Counted from the first letter of the stretch, positions 44,699 to 54,990 are shown. The stretch: 64,000 nucleotides of DNA from Lepiota brunneoincarnata (GCA_023014365.1 JAEBUN010000031.1:372001-436000), one strand, 5' to 3'. Numbers and translations are program-made. The notes: a model not told the origin generated them from the letters alone.

Positions 44699-45794
44699 CC
44701 AACCTAACCCTACCACCAATACCGTTGACGACCAACCAGACAGGACCAACAGTCCTTATATCATCCGGCATACCTTCCTTCCCTCCAACCAACCCGAGAT
44801 ACGATCCATCCTTTTACACGAAGTTCCCTTTCATATTACCGGAACCCGTCTTAAACGCAGTCCAGCGATGGTACCCCTGGTCGACACCTGCTGGAAGACA
44901 TTTACTGCTCTTCTGTATCACAAGCGCCTCATCCACGACCGAACAACAGAATTCGAAGAACTATGCGCCACTATTCTTTCTAGCGCAACAGAAGAACAGG
45001 ACCGCAACACCATTTCTGCCATGCTATCAACCGCTCTCACCGAATTCCCGTTCGAGAGTCCGATCCCAAGCCCGAGCAATGGAAGCGGAAGTCAGGACCG
45101 CCCTATCCTACCTATCGGGACCACCACCCAACCTTCCAACCCTCCCATGGTGGATACGAGTAACCAACCATCAAGTGTTGTACAAGCTATATCTGCTTCT
45201 AATGACGCCCCTGTCGGGACTACCACCACTCACTTATCCACCACCCGAACTCGCTGCAATTGCTGCCGTCGATTCGGCCATATCAAAGCAGGATGCCCGC
45301 GCTACCAATGTCGATATTGTCGAAAGATTGCCCCAGGCCATTACGAGAAGCACTGCGAGAGAAACCCTTACCAGCATCAACCCGCAAGTATGGTACCTGG
45401 CCTGTATCGCCGCCCACGAGGAATACCAAGCAGAGCTCGATCCCTCACACGCGAAACCACAAACAACAATATTCGACACATTGTTGCAAACACCGAGCAG
45501 CGCCCCGCTTCAGCCAGACCCCTCCGCACCCGAATTCAAAATGCCCCCGTCGTCATTCCGACCACCAACGCCACCACCACATCTGCTAGTGGAAGCCACC
45601 GACTTCCTGAATCGATCCTTCGGCACACCCGCCACCATTCACTCCAGAGAACCCATCGTCATCGACCTCACCCAAGACCTGCCATCCCCAGACCACCAAG
45701 TTACCGAAGCGACTCCCCAGAACCCGACCCATACTTCGACTGGGACCCCATCGCCGAATCAAACATTACAGGAGAGCCTGTCGGACTATACTGA
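44580..45794 (+). CDS. Element C extra ORF 3a: paired zinc-knuckle protein (404 aa)
   Basis: Starts ATG at 44580 inside the end of pol and stops just before the 3' LTR. The N-terminal half is predicted mainly helical. Near 45250-45350 lie two adjacent zinc knuckles, CNCCRRFGHIKAGC (CX2CX4HX4C) and CRYCRKIAPGHYEKHC (CX2CX6HX4C), separated by PRYQ; the C-terminal part is basic and Arg/His/Pro-rich. Element A has the same pair in the same place. It resembles a duplicated Gag-type RNA-binding module, but I know no named family for it. Expression strategy is unclear. Confidence 0.7.
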   Translation: MTQPPNTRATTPDLPEPDNDGRLLIRERIISLANRVEGNSQPNPTTNTVDDQPDRTNSPYIIRHTFLPSNQPEIRSILLHEVPFHITGTRLKRSPAMVPLVDTCWKTFTALLYHKRLIHDRTTEFEELCATILSSATEEQDRNTISAMLSTALTEFPFESPIPSPSNGSGSQDRPILPIGTTTQPSNPPMVDTSNQPSSVVQAISASNDAPVGTTTTHLSTTRTRCNCCRRFGHIKAGCPRYQCRYCRKIAPGHYEKHCERNPYQHQPASMVPGLYRRPRGIPSRARSLTRETTNNNIRHIVANTEQRPASARPLRTRIQNAPVVIPTTNATTTSASGSHRLPESILRHTRHHSLQRTHRHRPHPRPAIPRPPSYRSDSPEPDPYFDWDPIAESNITGEPVGLY

Positions 45795-46209
45795 GGATAT
45801 GTCTGATGAGGACATCAGACCTTACGAAGGGGATAATGTTATGAACAGTCCAGACCGGGAGGAACAAGAATTATTGTTCGACTTTACAAGATGGGTACAG
45901 GAGACTACAGACCAACTACGGGCACAAGAATACGAAGACGAGGAAGGGGAATACTACACCGCCATGCAGGACTTGGCGAGAGAAGCAGGAATGGAGATAA
46001 CCTTGGAGGATATATTGGAATACCCCGAGGACGAGGAAGATAACCATGGATCAACCGATCCAACCTCCGATACGGATGGAAGCACCGAGAGAATGGAGAG
46101 CGAGAACGGAGAAGACTCCATGGAGATACAATCGGGAGAAGGAGATTATGAGTCAGAAGAAAGCGATGGAACATCGCACAGCAGTAGCGAGAGTACTGAC
46201 TCATTGTAA
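44638..46209 (+). CDS. Element C extra ORF 3b: overlapping frame with SIM-like motif and LTR-encoded acidic tail (523 aa)
   Basis: An ATG-started open frame one base ahead of ORF 3a, overlapping it for about 1.15 kb. It contains a proline-rich middle, a SUMO-interaction-like core PIVIDLTQD near 45652-45678, and a strongly acidic C-terminus. The final 122 codons lie inside the 3' LTR (from about 45843), in its U3 part. The tail's Glu/Asp/Ser bias and the long stop-free run argue that it is real, not a shadow. The alternative is that only the tail is coding and the overlap is chance; high GC and few T make long open frames easier. No homologue known to me. Confidence 0.5.
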   Translation: MDAFSSGKESYPWRTASKEIANLTLPPIPLTTNQTGPTVLISSGIPSFPPTNPRYDPSFYTKFPFILPEPVLNAVQRWYPWSTPAGRHLLLFCITSASSTTEQQNSKNYAPLFFLAQQKNRTATPFLPCYQPLSPNSRSRVRSQARAMEAEVRTALSYLSGPPPNLPTLPWWIRVTNHQVLYKLYLLLMTPLSGLPPLTYPPPELAAIAAVDSAISKQDARATNVDIVERLPQAITRSTARETLTSINPQVWYLACIAAHEEYQAELDPSHAKPQTTIFDTLLQTPSSAPLQPDPSAPEFKMPPSSFRPPTPPPHLLVEATDFLNRSFGTPATIHSREPIVIDLTQDLPSPDHQVTEATPQNPTHTSTGTPSPNQTLQESLSDYTEDMSDEDIRPYEGDNVMNSPDREEQELLFDFTRWVQETTDQLRAQEYEDEEGEYYTAMQDLAREAGMEITLEDILEYPEDEEDNHGSTDPTSDTDGSTERMESENGEDSMEIQSGEGDYESEESDGTSHSSSESTDSL

Positions 46210-46534
46210 TATAAATAACGCTAGGATGCCATCAGCCAGGATGTGCATCATGGTCAGGACTGCGCACGACCAGTAGAACAGCCAAGTAACCTATAACGAG
46301 TATATAACACCTCATAGGTATATAAGGCCTGTACAAGTAGAGATTAAAGCCTTAAGCTTTAATCTTGTTAACAGCGGTCGTTTACCTCTCTGCCTTAACT
46401 TGGCGTCTTCCCTCGTTATCTCATTGAGCGCGATCCACTAAACTCTATAAGGCCAACCGTCTCGGACACCTTGTAGAGTGATTGAAGGCCGTCTCCAGTT
46501 ATCCTCAGATACAGAAGGAGCACGGATCATAACA
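45837..46534 (+). repeat. Element C 3' LTR
   Basis: 698 bp; differs from the 5' LTR only by CTCAGATAC for CTCGGATAC near 46507. Preceded by the polypurine-rich CGAAGGGGATAA. Confidence 0.95.
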
Positions 46535-47370
46535 CTGACTGCCTATCTTGTAGTGTTCAAACGATAACTGGTCCATGATGGTCTACTGGAGCCTGCTACA
46601 TACAAAGATTGGGGTCAGGTCCAGTACAAGGCCTTCTTAATATGTTACACCCCTAAAACAATGTTTGAGTTATGGTCTGTGGTCCAGTCACTCCCTTACT
46701 GAGTGTGAGTAAAACATAGAACTGAAACTTTTCAAGAGTCAACTCTTATTGTGGCAGAGAAAGGCTGCATAAACCAACAGCAAAGCAGATAGTTGGTGCA
46801 CAGCCCTACCAAAATAGATAGAGGGGTGTGTAGACCTGTAGCAAATAGAAGGTGTGCAAGCCCATAGCAGTAGAGGGTGCATAAACCCATAGCACTAGAA
46901 GATCATGCTTATTTGGGATGTGACCAAAAGTGGTAGTGTATTTGGAAATCTGGCTTGTTGGGTGGTTTGAACTCCAAGTGTTGAGGGAAGGCTGAGGCTG
47001 AAGATTGGGGGCAAGTAGTGGGATATGTTGGGTTGGTGGCTTTAACCACAGCAGTTTGGTGTTGGTGTTAGTGTTGGTGATGGTTGAGATGCTGTCTCAT
47101 TAGGGATGTCTGGTTATGTCAAAGGCAGGGTGTAATTGGAAGTGTCAGATGATGATAGTGCCAGGGTTGGCACCTTGTCGGGTGGTCTCACTTTCGGTGA
47201 TGTGTTCATCTATTTGTGGGTGTCAGGCATGGTCAGGAGTTGGAGGGGGTGCTGGGTATTGCATGCTATACATGCAAAATTGAAGGCTGGCAAGCGAGGG
47301 AGGAGGGTCTGTATGAAGGTAAAGATTTCGTATACTACAAGTGATGTGACCATGCCATGTCACTACACTA
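46535..47370 (+). repeat. CpG-poor duplicated flank downstream of element C
   Basis: 46535-46745 continues the TPR-CHAT 3' flank seen at 5690-5950. 46790-46905 has minisatellite units like those at 18240-18620. 46905-47300 aligns with 18600-18758 plus 32555-32800. No gene; open frame 47136-47414 is not supported. Confidence 0.6.
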
Positions 47371-47690
47371 CTAGAAACCTCCACATTCTTTCAGACTTTC
47401 ACCCATGTAGATAGTTCACCTCTCGAGGGGGCCCATCTGTTAATACAGTGGGCCCACCATGTCTTAGCACTAGTTTTCTGGTGGCCATTTATAAATGCAG
47501 AATACAAAACAAAACAAAAGAAACCATGTCATGTGCCTGCCCCCCTTTGTTTTTCTCTTTGTATTCTGCATTTACATAAGCGAACTAGCGCTAAGACGCA
47601 GTGGGTCCACTCGATTAACAGCTATGGACCCCCTCGAGATATGAACTATCTACATAGATAAAGGTGCAAAAAAACTGTGGAGGTTTCTAG
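47371..47690. mobile_element. MITE with long inverted arms and TA target duplication
   Basis: About 320 bp. The left arm begins CTAGAAACCTCCACA, the right arm ends TGTGGAGGTTTCTAG, and complementarity extends inward through GTAGATAGTTCA, CTCGAGGGGG, TCTTAGC.CTAGTT and AAATGCAGAATACAAA, so the element is nearly one hairpin. TA dinucleotides flank it (47369-47370, 47691-47692), as for Tc1/mariner-type MITEs. No coding capacity. Confidence 0.8.
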
Positions 47691-47892
47691 TAGAGTGGTG
47701 TACTCCCTGTGTTATTGGAGCAGCATCTATAGTAAAAGGCAGCGAGAAGTAGCGAAATCAACGATAAAACGAAAGGAGGTAAAAAGTGTGAGATCCGGAT
47801 GAAGCGTGGGGCTAGTCATGATTTAGCCCACCCAGTTCCCTTTCCCTTGCTGTTTGATTGTCATGAGGGATGTTGTTAATGTTCGGGTGTCG

Positions 47893-48216
47893 TCACTGAG
47901 GTAGGCCATTGCCAGACTTCGTGTAAGCCCTGATTTTTTCCAGGAAAGCTGCTAGTGTCGTTATGCCGTCTCTAGTGCCTAGAGTCTGTGGGAAGTAAAG
48001 TCTGTTGGAGACATTCTTCAGGATGAGGCAATGTTGTTCGTATAATGGGCATATGAGGAGTATGTGTTCGCATGTTTGTTGTTCCTCTCCGCATGGGCAG
48101 GAGGTTGGTCCTGATGGGACAAAGTGTCGGTAGAATTCGCCACCCGTGGCCTGTACCACGTGTCTCCCCTCGCTCAAGACACAGCATCTGGCTTGTGTCT
48201 CGACAGATGCTCTGCT
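47893..48216 (-). pseudogene. 3' fragment of a non-LTR (LINE) retrotransposon ORF2
   Basis: The minus frame reads GEFYRHFVPSGPTSCPCG then EHILLICPLYEQH, the Cys/His-rich terminal motif of many fungal and animal LINE polyproteins downstream of RT. Only this end remains. It abuts the TPR-CHAT leader at about 48217, where homology to 10241 onwards starts, so the upstream TPR-CHAT flank has been replaced by LINE sequence. Confidence 0.7.
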
Positions 48217-48392
48217 CGCCCTCATTCAGTTCCACTTTCTTTCGTACCAAGTGAGTATGCATTCACTTGTACCTTTATCCCTCGCTGATTACATGCCTGG
48301 TCATCTACGAACAACAATATTATTCCTAGCTCTGCGTCGGACAAGTTGTGTGGTCTGAACCATCTGCCCATCCGAACAACGCATTGAGAACC

Positions 48393-51300
48393 ATGGGAAA
48401 CCGCATTTCTACAGCTCAACAAGATTCACAACACAACCTCGCATCTTCCTCTCACGCTCGCTTTCAGCATACAGGGGTACTCAACGACATTGAGGATGCA
48501 ATCGAGAAGCAGCGGCGATTAATGGGGCTCACCTCTGATAATCACCCCAAAGAGCCGCAGAGGCTCAACAACCTTGGGGTCTATTTGCACGGTCGATTTG
48601 GACGTACGGGGGTCCTCAGCGATGTCAACGAGGCAATTGAATATCACCGGAAAGCGGTGCTGCTCACCCCAGAGGGTCACCCTCTCGAACCAATGGGACT
48701 CCACAACCTTGGGGTTTCCCTTCGCAGCCGATTTGAGCATACAGGGGTGCTCAGTGACATCGACGAGGCAATCAAGTGTCAGCAGCAGGCGGTGTTGCTC
48801 ACCCCAGACGGAGATGCCAGCAAACCGACATGGCTCAGCAACCTCGCAAGTTCCTTCCACAGTAGATTTGGGCGTACGGGCGCACTCAGCGACCTTGAGG
48901 AGACAGTCGCCAGCCAGCGGCAGGTACTGTTGCTCATCCTAGATGGCCATCCCGACCAAGTGACGGGACTCAGCAACCTCGGGACTTCGCTTCAGAGTTG
49001 GTTTGAACGTACAGGCGAGCTTAATTTTATCAACGAGGCAATCGAGAATCAACAACTGGCGGTGTGGCTCACCCCGGATGGCCATGCCCACAAACCGGCG
49101 AGGCTCCACAACCTCGGGGCTTCCTTCTGCTGTCGTTTTGAACATACGGGCGCACTGAACGACCTTGAGGAGGCAATCAAGAACCAACAACTGGCATTGC
49201 CGCTGATCCCAGATGGACACCCTTATAAGCTAAAGGGGCTTAACAACCTTGGACTGTCGTTCCGCAGCCGATTCGAACATACAGGGGTCCTCGGTGACAT
49301 CGACGAGGCAATAACGAATCTACAGCAGGCGGTGTTGCTGACTCTAGACGGGCACGCCGACAAACCGGGGAGGCTCAATAACCTCGGGACTTCTTTTGCT
49401 ACTCGGTTTGAGCATACAGGAGCGCTCAGCGACATTGACGAAGCAATCAAGAGTCTACAGCAAGCGGGGTGGCTCAACCCAGATGGGCATGCTAAAAACC
49501 CAACGGTACTCAATAACCTTGGGTTTTCCTTCTACAGCAGGTACAAGCAAACACAGGAGCTCAGCAACCTTGAAGAGGCGATTAAATATCAACAACGCGC
49601 GATTTCACTCATCCCCGATGGTCATCCTGACGGATTGACAGGGCTCCACAACCTCGGGATGTCCTTCCGTAGCCGGTTTGAGCACACCGAGGCGCTCAGC
49701 GACATTGATGAGGCAATCAAGAATTATCAGCACGCTTTATGGCTGACCCCAGAGGGACATGCTAGCCGATCGGGGAGACTCGAAGGTCTTGGGCTTTCGC
49801 TTCGCGATCGGTTTAAGCACACTAGAGTGCTCAGCGATATCAACGAAGCAATCGAGAATCAACAACAGACAGTATTACTCACCCCAGATGAACATCCCAG
49901 TAAGCCACAGAGACTCACCAACCTTGGGGTTGCCCACCACAGTCGGTTCGAGCATACGGGTGTTCTATGGGACATTGATGAGGCAATCAAGTATCAACAA
50001 GAGGCAGTACAACTCGCTCCAGATGGTCACCCCAACAAACTGGGAGGGTTCAACAGCCTCGGAAGTTCCTTCCACAGTCGGTTTGAGCGTACAGGCATAC
50101 TTAGTGACATTGATGGGGCTATCAAGAACCAACGACAAGCAGTGTTACTCACCCCAGAGGGGCATTTCGACAAACCTTGGACATTCAACGGCCTCGGAAC
50201 GTCATTCTGCAGTCGGTTTGAGCACACAGGGAATATCAGTGACATAGAGGAGGCAATCACGAATCAGCAGCAGGCAGTGTCGCTCACCCCCGATGGTCAC
50301 CGTGACGAACTGACTGGGCTCAACAACCTCGCATATTCCTTCCACACTCGCTTTGAGCATAAAGGAGTCCTCAGTGACCTAGATGAGGCGATCAAGAATC
50401 AACGGCGGGTGGTGTTGCTCACCCCAGATAGACATCCCAATGCCCCAAAGGTACTTAATAACCTTGGGCGCTCCCTCCACAGTCGGTATTGGCGTACGGG
50501 AGCACTCAGTGACCTTGACGAGGCAATCAAAAACCAGCAGCAGGCTATGCTGCACATCCCAGACAGTGACCCTTTCAAACAAGGGGGACTCCATCACCTT
50601 GGGGGCTCCCTTCACAGCCGGTTTGAGCGTACAGGAGTGCTCAGCGACCTCGACGAAGCAATCAAGATTCAACAGCAAGGAGTATTGCTCACGCCAGATG
50701 GTCATCCCAGCAAACCGACAGAGCTCGGCAAACTTGGATGGTCACTCCACAGTCGGTTCTGGCATGCAGGGGCACTCAGCGACATTGACGAGTCAATCAA
50801 GATTCTACAGCAGGCAATATTACTCGTCCCGGATGGACACCCTAACAAATCTGGCGCACATACTGCCCTCGGGTTGTCCTTCCACAGTCGCTTTCGACAT
50901 ACAGGGATGCTCAGTGACCTTGATGAGGCTATCAAGAATGGACAGCAGGCGGTGTCACTCACTCCAGATGAGCACCCTAGCAAACCAGAGGGGCTCCACA
51001 ACCTTGGGGATTTCTACCACAGTCTGTTTGAGCATACAGGCGTGCCCAGTGACATTGACCTAGCAATCGATTGTCAACACCAGGCCATGTTGCTCATCCC
51101 AGATGGTCACCCTGATAAACCGTTGATGCTTTCCAGCCTTGCAAATGCCTTCGAGAGTCGGTTTGCCCTCACTGGCGTGCCGAGTGACTTGAATGAAGCA
51201 ATTTCTCATTTCCGGTCTTCTGCAAATTCAAACACTGGCCCGCCTTCAGTCCAAGTCTTTGCAGCTCGAAGGTGGGGCTGGGCTTCCCTAGCCTTACCCA

Positions 51301-52938
51301 ACCTTGATCCACATTCCGTCTTGGACGCATATAGTCGCGCCATCGATCTCCTCCCACAGACTGCTTGGATCGGGGATCCTATCGATACCCGCCACTCCCA
51401 ACTCCACAAGCTTGGTGATCTTCCCAGAGAGGCTGCTGCAGTCGCCCTTATTATGGGGAAACCAGACCTTGCCCTAGAATGGCTTGAACAAGCACGTTCA
51501 GTCGTCTGGAATCAGATGCTTAACCTCCGCACTTCCGTCGTTAACCTCCATCAAGTCCACCCAGATCTCTGCGCTGAGTTCACCCAAATCTCACATGAGC
51601 TCCGAAACGCAGTGACTCGCCAACAGCAGCCGATGGAGTCATCCGCCGATACCATGATCTCCCTCGAGGAAGAAACCCGGCGCCATCATCGCCTTGCAGA
51701 GAAATGGGACTCACTCGTCAAGAAAATACGATCGCTTCCAGACTTTGAAGACTTTCTTTTGCCGAAGAAGGTCTCTGTTCTGAAGAAAGCCGCAGGTTCA
51801 GGTCCTGTGGTTCTCATCAATGTCCATACACTTCGCTGTGATGCACTAGTACTCGAACCAGGCAAAGACCAAGTGCGTCACATCCCGTTGAACAGACTCC
51901 ACTACGAGGATGTGGAGAAGATGCAAAAATCGCTCCGACAATACCTCGCAAACCCTTATTTGGCTAGACGGGGGAACCGTGCTGGTGCACCACTCCCGAT
52001 GAATGGTTCACGCATAGTGGAGGTTCTTGGGAAGCTCTATCAGAGCATCGTATATCCTATTCTTCAGGGCTTGGGCTTTACAGTAAGAGTCACTCACTGT
52101 AGTGCAACGTATCCACTGATATCAGTCCTGATCATTCCAGACGGGGGCATCGGATCCTGAACACCTTCCTCGCATCTGGTGGTGTCCAACTGGCCCCCTC
52201 ACCTTCCTTCCACTGCATGCTGCTGGCCATGAAATAGCGGGTGAGAGGGAAGAGACATCCAACTATGTTGTGTCATCATACACACCAACAGTCAATGCCT
52301 TACTGGAGGCAAGAGCAGCAAGACGACAGCCTTTCGGTAAACTTGTCGGCGTCGCCATGGCAAACTCACCACACCTTAGTCCACTTCCAAATGCCGATGC
52401 AGAGCTGATTAAGATTGGAAAACATTTCCCTGCCAACTCGCAGTGGACGTTCGAAACACTTCGGAACGAGCAGGCGACCGGGGAACGAGTGCTGGCCAAC
52501 ATGGCAAATAGCAGTTGGGTTCACCTTGCATGCCATGCTGTCCAGGATGTGCTAGAGCCGACGCGGAGTGGTCTCCGCCTCCATGACCGGCGGTTGATGA
52601 TTACAGATATCGTTGCTAGACCATTTACGAATGCCGACCTCGCCTTTCTGTCGGCTTGCCAAACAGCGACTGGAGACGAGAAGGCATCAGACGAGGCGGT
52701 ACATATCACTGGGGCGATGCTGGGAGCAGGATATCGAAGTGTTATTGGAACGATGTGGTCAATACCCGATGAGGCCGCTCCGATTGTTGCTGAAAAGGTT
52801 TATGAGAACCTCCTTTCCAGAGGGGAACCAAACAGTGAACAGGCAGCGAGAGCATTGCATGAAGGTGTGAAGGAGCTACGAAAGTTGGGACAGGCCTCGT
52901 TTTACTCCTGGGTGCCTTTTGTACATTACGGTGTATGA
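48393..52938 (+). CDS. TPR-CHAT protein 2 (1495 aa, one intron)
   Basis: Exons 48393-52082 and 52141-52938 flank a 58-nt intron, at the same position and phase as in TPR-CHAT 1, giving the same length. The start is set at MGNRIS (upstream codons back to 48348 are leader). It has 20 tandem 45-residue TPR-like repeats with a partial 21st, the same linker, and a CHAT domain with His1362 (VHLACHA) and Cys1403 (LSACQT). The MGN..S start again fits N-myristoylation. The leader keeps the intron donor at 48251 but the acceptor used in copy 1 is CCTGG here, and only about 175 bp of the ancestral upstream region remain before LINE sequence, so regulation may differ. The two genes are recent paralogues; both look functional. 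Confidence 0.9.
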
Positions 52939-53133
52939 TATACGTGTAACTCCGCTGCTGTTGACCTTCTATGATACCATACATTTTAGGCGATGTAAAT
53001 TAGCCTATGTAGCCACGCATTCAATTCGTTTATCAACCTCCGAGGCCGTTATTGGCATCCCTCGCCGCCAAACGACCCGAAAGCCGCCTATGTTCATTGT
53101 GTAGTACAGTGTAAGCGGACTGACAGAAGGAAG

Positions 53134-54124
53134 CTCCAAACCCCCCAAAATGCACGACTTCAGATGCCAAACGATCAGCAGAAGCGATCAACACCTGAGC
53201 TTTCGGTGGAAAGATGCGCACGGCTCGGGAACCATGTTCGTTGATAGCAGTAAGCACCTGGGACATGAACTCGTTCATCCGTGTAAAATCAAGACCCTTT
53301 TTCCTAGGAGGGCATCAATAAGGAAAACAAAGAAAAGAGCATGGCACATATAATGTGTTCAAGAGGTTTCCACCCATGCTGATAAAAAATCTCGCGCTTC
53401 TCCGCCCAGACCTTGCCCATCTCCCAATCGCCAATACCTTCCCAGAGATCCCAACTGGCTTCAGCAGCCTCCTTCATCGTAGCTTCGTCACCCTTGTCAT
53501 CAGCGATATCGAACACGGAAAGGGGATTGGCATCAAAGCGATCCATTGCAGACCGGAGTGAGAGGGACAATGTGTCATATCAGCCAACGGGTTGGGCAGG
53601 AGGGGAAAGAAACACGGAGAGAAGATGGAGGAGATTGGCTCGGGAGGGAATGGAGGGAAGTGCGACTGCTGCGAGTTCTGAGAGGATGACATGAGGTGGT
53701 GAGGAGAGATAGCGGAGGAGACGTCCAAGGAGGTTGTGTGCATGGCTAAACTGGTTCCTGTACGTGTCTTTGAGATGGTAAAGATAGTTGGTGTGCACGG
53801 AGAGATCGAAGGTGTGTCAAATGCACCAACAAGATCCCAGAGTCCGTCCGGGGGCGGTTGCAGGACATCTACGGTGGCAAAGTCACCAAAGTCATCGTCG
53901 ACGGGAATGGTAGGCAAGGGCAAGCCAGCGCTCCTTCTAGATGGAGCCGTCATAGGTGGGGGTAGTTTTGCATGTTCACAGCGGGCATAAGCTGGAAGGT
54001 TTGGGAGGGGGAGATGGGCGAGGATGATGAGATGAGGGTCAGACGGCCGACGGCCGACGCGATTTGTTGGAGAATTTTTCTTGTGTAGCAGATGGACAGG
54101 CTCAAGAGCTTTGAACTTGTGCAC
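53134..54124 (-). pseudogene. Recyclin (RCY1-like) gene fragment 3 (N-terminal half)
   Basis: Convergent with TPR-CHAT 2. It matches 62755-63818 of the intact gene: the exon with FMSQVLTAINEHGSRAVRIF near 53250, then the first exon back to MHKFKALEPV at 54124. About 130 bases that encode part of the F-box C-terminal side are missing (near 53920-53960), and frame breaks occur near 53580 and 53800. It is joined to the TPR-CHAT 3' flank at about 53133. Confidence 0.85.
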
Positions 54125-54644
54125 GCTGATGTCATTACCCTACCGACTCCGCCCCTCCCCCTCTCTCTACCAATGGCACCCAAAGTATATTCCTTCAGAC
54201 TTCAGAGCAACATAATCCGTCCAAGTACCCCCGCCTCCATCATCGCCTTTGCCATCCCTAAGCATCACAAGGGGCTTTTCACCTCCAATGCCCGACGCCA
54301 TCTTCGCCGTCACTCACAAACAGATGAAGCAAGGCCCGCAAATCACCCGCGCAACCGGACCATGGGACATTCCCTCTGTAGGGTCTCGCTCCAAAGTCAC
54401 TCCCCGCCTCGGAAGCAGATCATCTCATCAAATTCCGGCTCATGCTCTACAATAACGTGTCGTCGTCTAGGGTGCCTAGTTTCTACTTCTTGACTATGCC
54501 GAAGAACTAGCTTCCTTGATGCTCGTCGCACAGCCGCACCCCCCTCGCCACCAAACCGAGTGAATGCGGCGTTTCCACTTTGATCTCCTGCTTAACGAGT
54601 ACCTAGTCGTTTTGTCAGACTCGACTTGGCTACCACAATGTTCC
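54125..54644. other. Unassigned; open frame 54173-54493 (+)
   Basis: An ATG-started frame reads MAPKVYSFRLQSNIIRPS then AFAIPKHHKG, and a second frame from 54290 reads TRATGPWDIPSVGSRSKV. Together they look like a once-coding piece shifted by an indel, but I recognise no family. The sequence beyond 54500 is unremarkable. Confidence 0.3.
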
Positions 54645-54990
54645 TCTTGGTCTCATTGGTTCTATACCCGTGCAAATCGGCGTTATAGAAACTCTATCAG
54701 GGCGTGGAATGTTCCAGTCACAATACCTTCCACGATCAGTTTTGAACATATGCGGAGCGCTTAATGACTCGAGGAGGCTATCAGGAATCTCCAGCAAGTA
54801 ATATTACAAGCTTGAAGTTCCTGCTTGTATATGCCTACCCACCTTAGAGATATTTATCAAACAAAGTGACACGCGTATCTCAGTAATGCATGGCTGCCTT
54901 AGGGGCGAAGCAGGCCGTTACGTTGGCGGGGGTGACCCAGATGGATCTTCGAGGGGAAGCCATCATATCGCTCTAAGCCCAGTCACAGTA
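54645..54990 (+). repeat. Duplicated tract, copy 2
   Basis: Partner of 4148-4530 (see there). Here it is not followed by a CHAT fragment or preceded by zuotin. Confidence 0.6.

Larger units (their letters stand above)
38293..46534 (+). mobile_element. Element C: very young Ty3/gypsy chromovirus with overlapping extra ORFs
   Basis: 8242 bp, LTRs of 698 bp (38293-38990 and 45837-46534) with one difference by my reading, and a 5-bp target duplication CTGAC (38288-38292, 46535-46539). It inserted into the conserved 3' flank of TPR-CHAT copy iv. Order: LTR, self-priming site, leader with tandem repeat, pre-gag/gag, pol with chromodomain, two overlapping 3' ORFs, LTR. Unlike its surroundings it has normal CpG content, so it arrived after the erosion. 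Pol has no stops, so activity is possible. Confidence 0.97.

Noticed and set aside
47361..47692. CACTA-type transposon ends (CACTACTAGAAA)
   Set aside because: CACTA is present only on the left side; the symmetrical ends are CTAGAAACC with flanking TA, fitting a Tc1/mariner-type MITE better.
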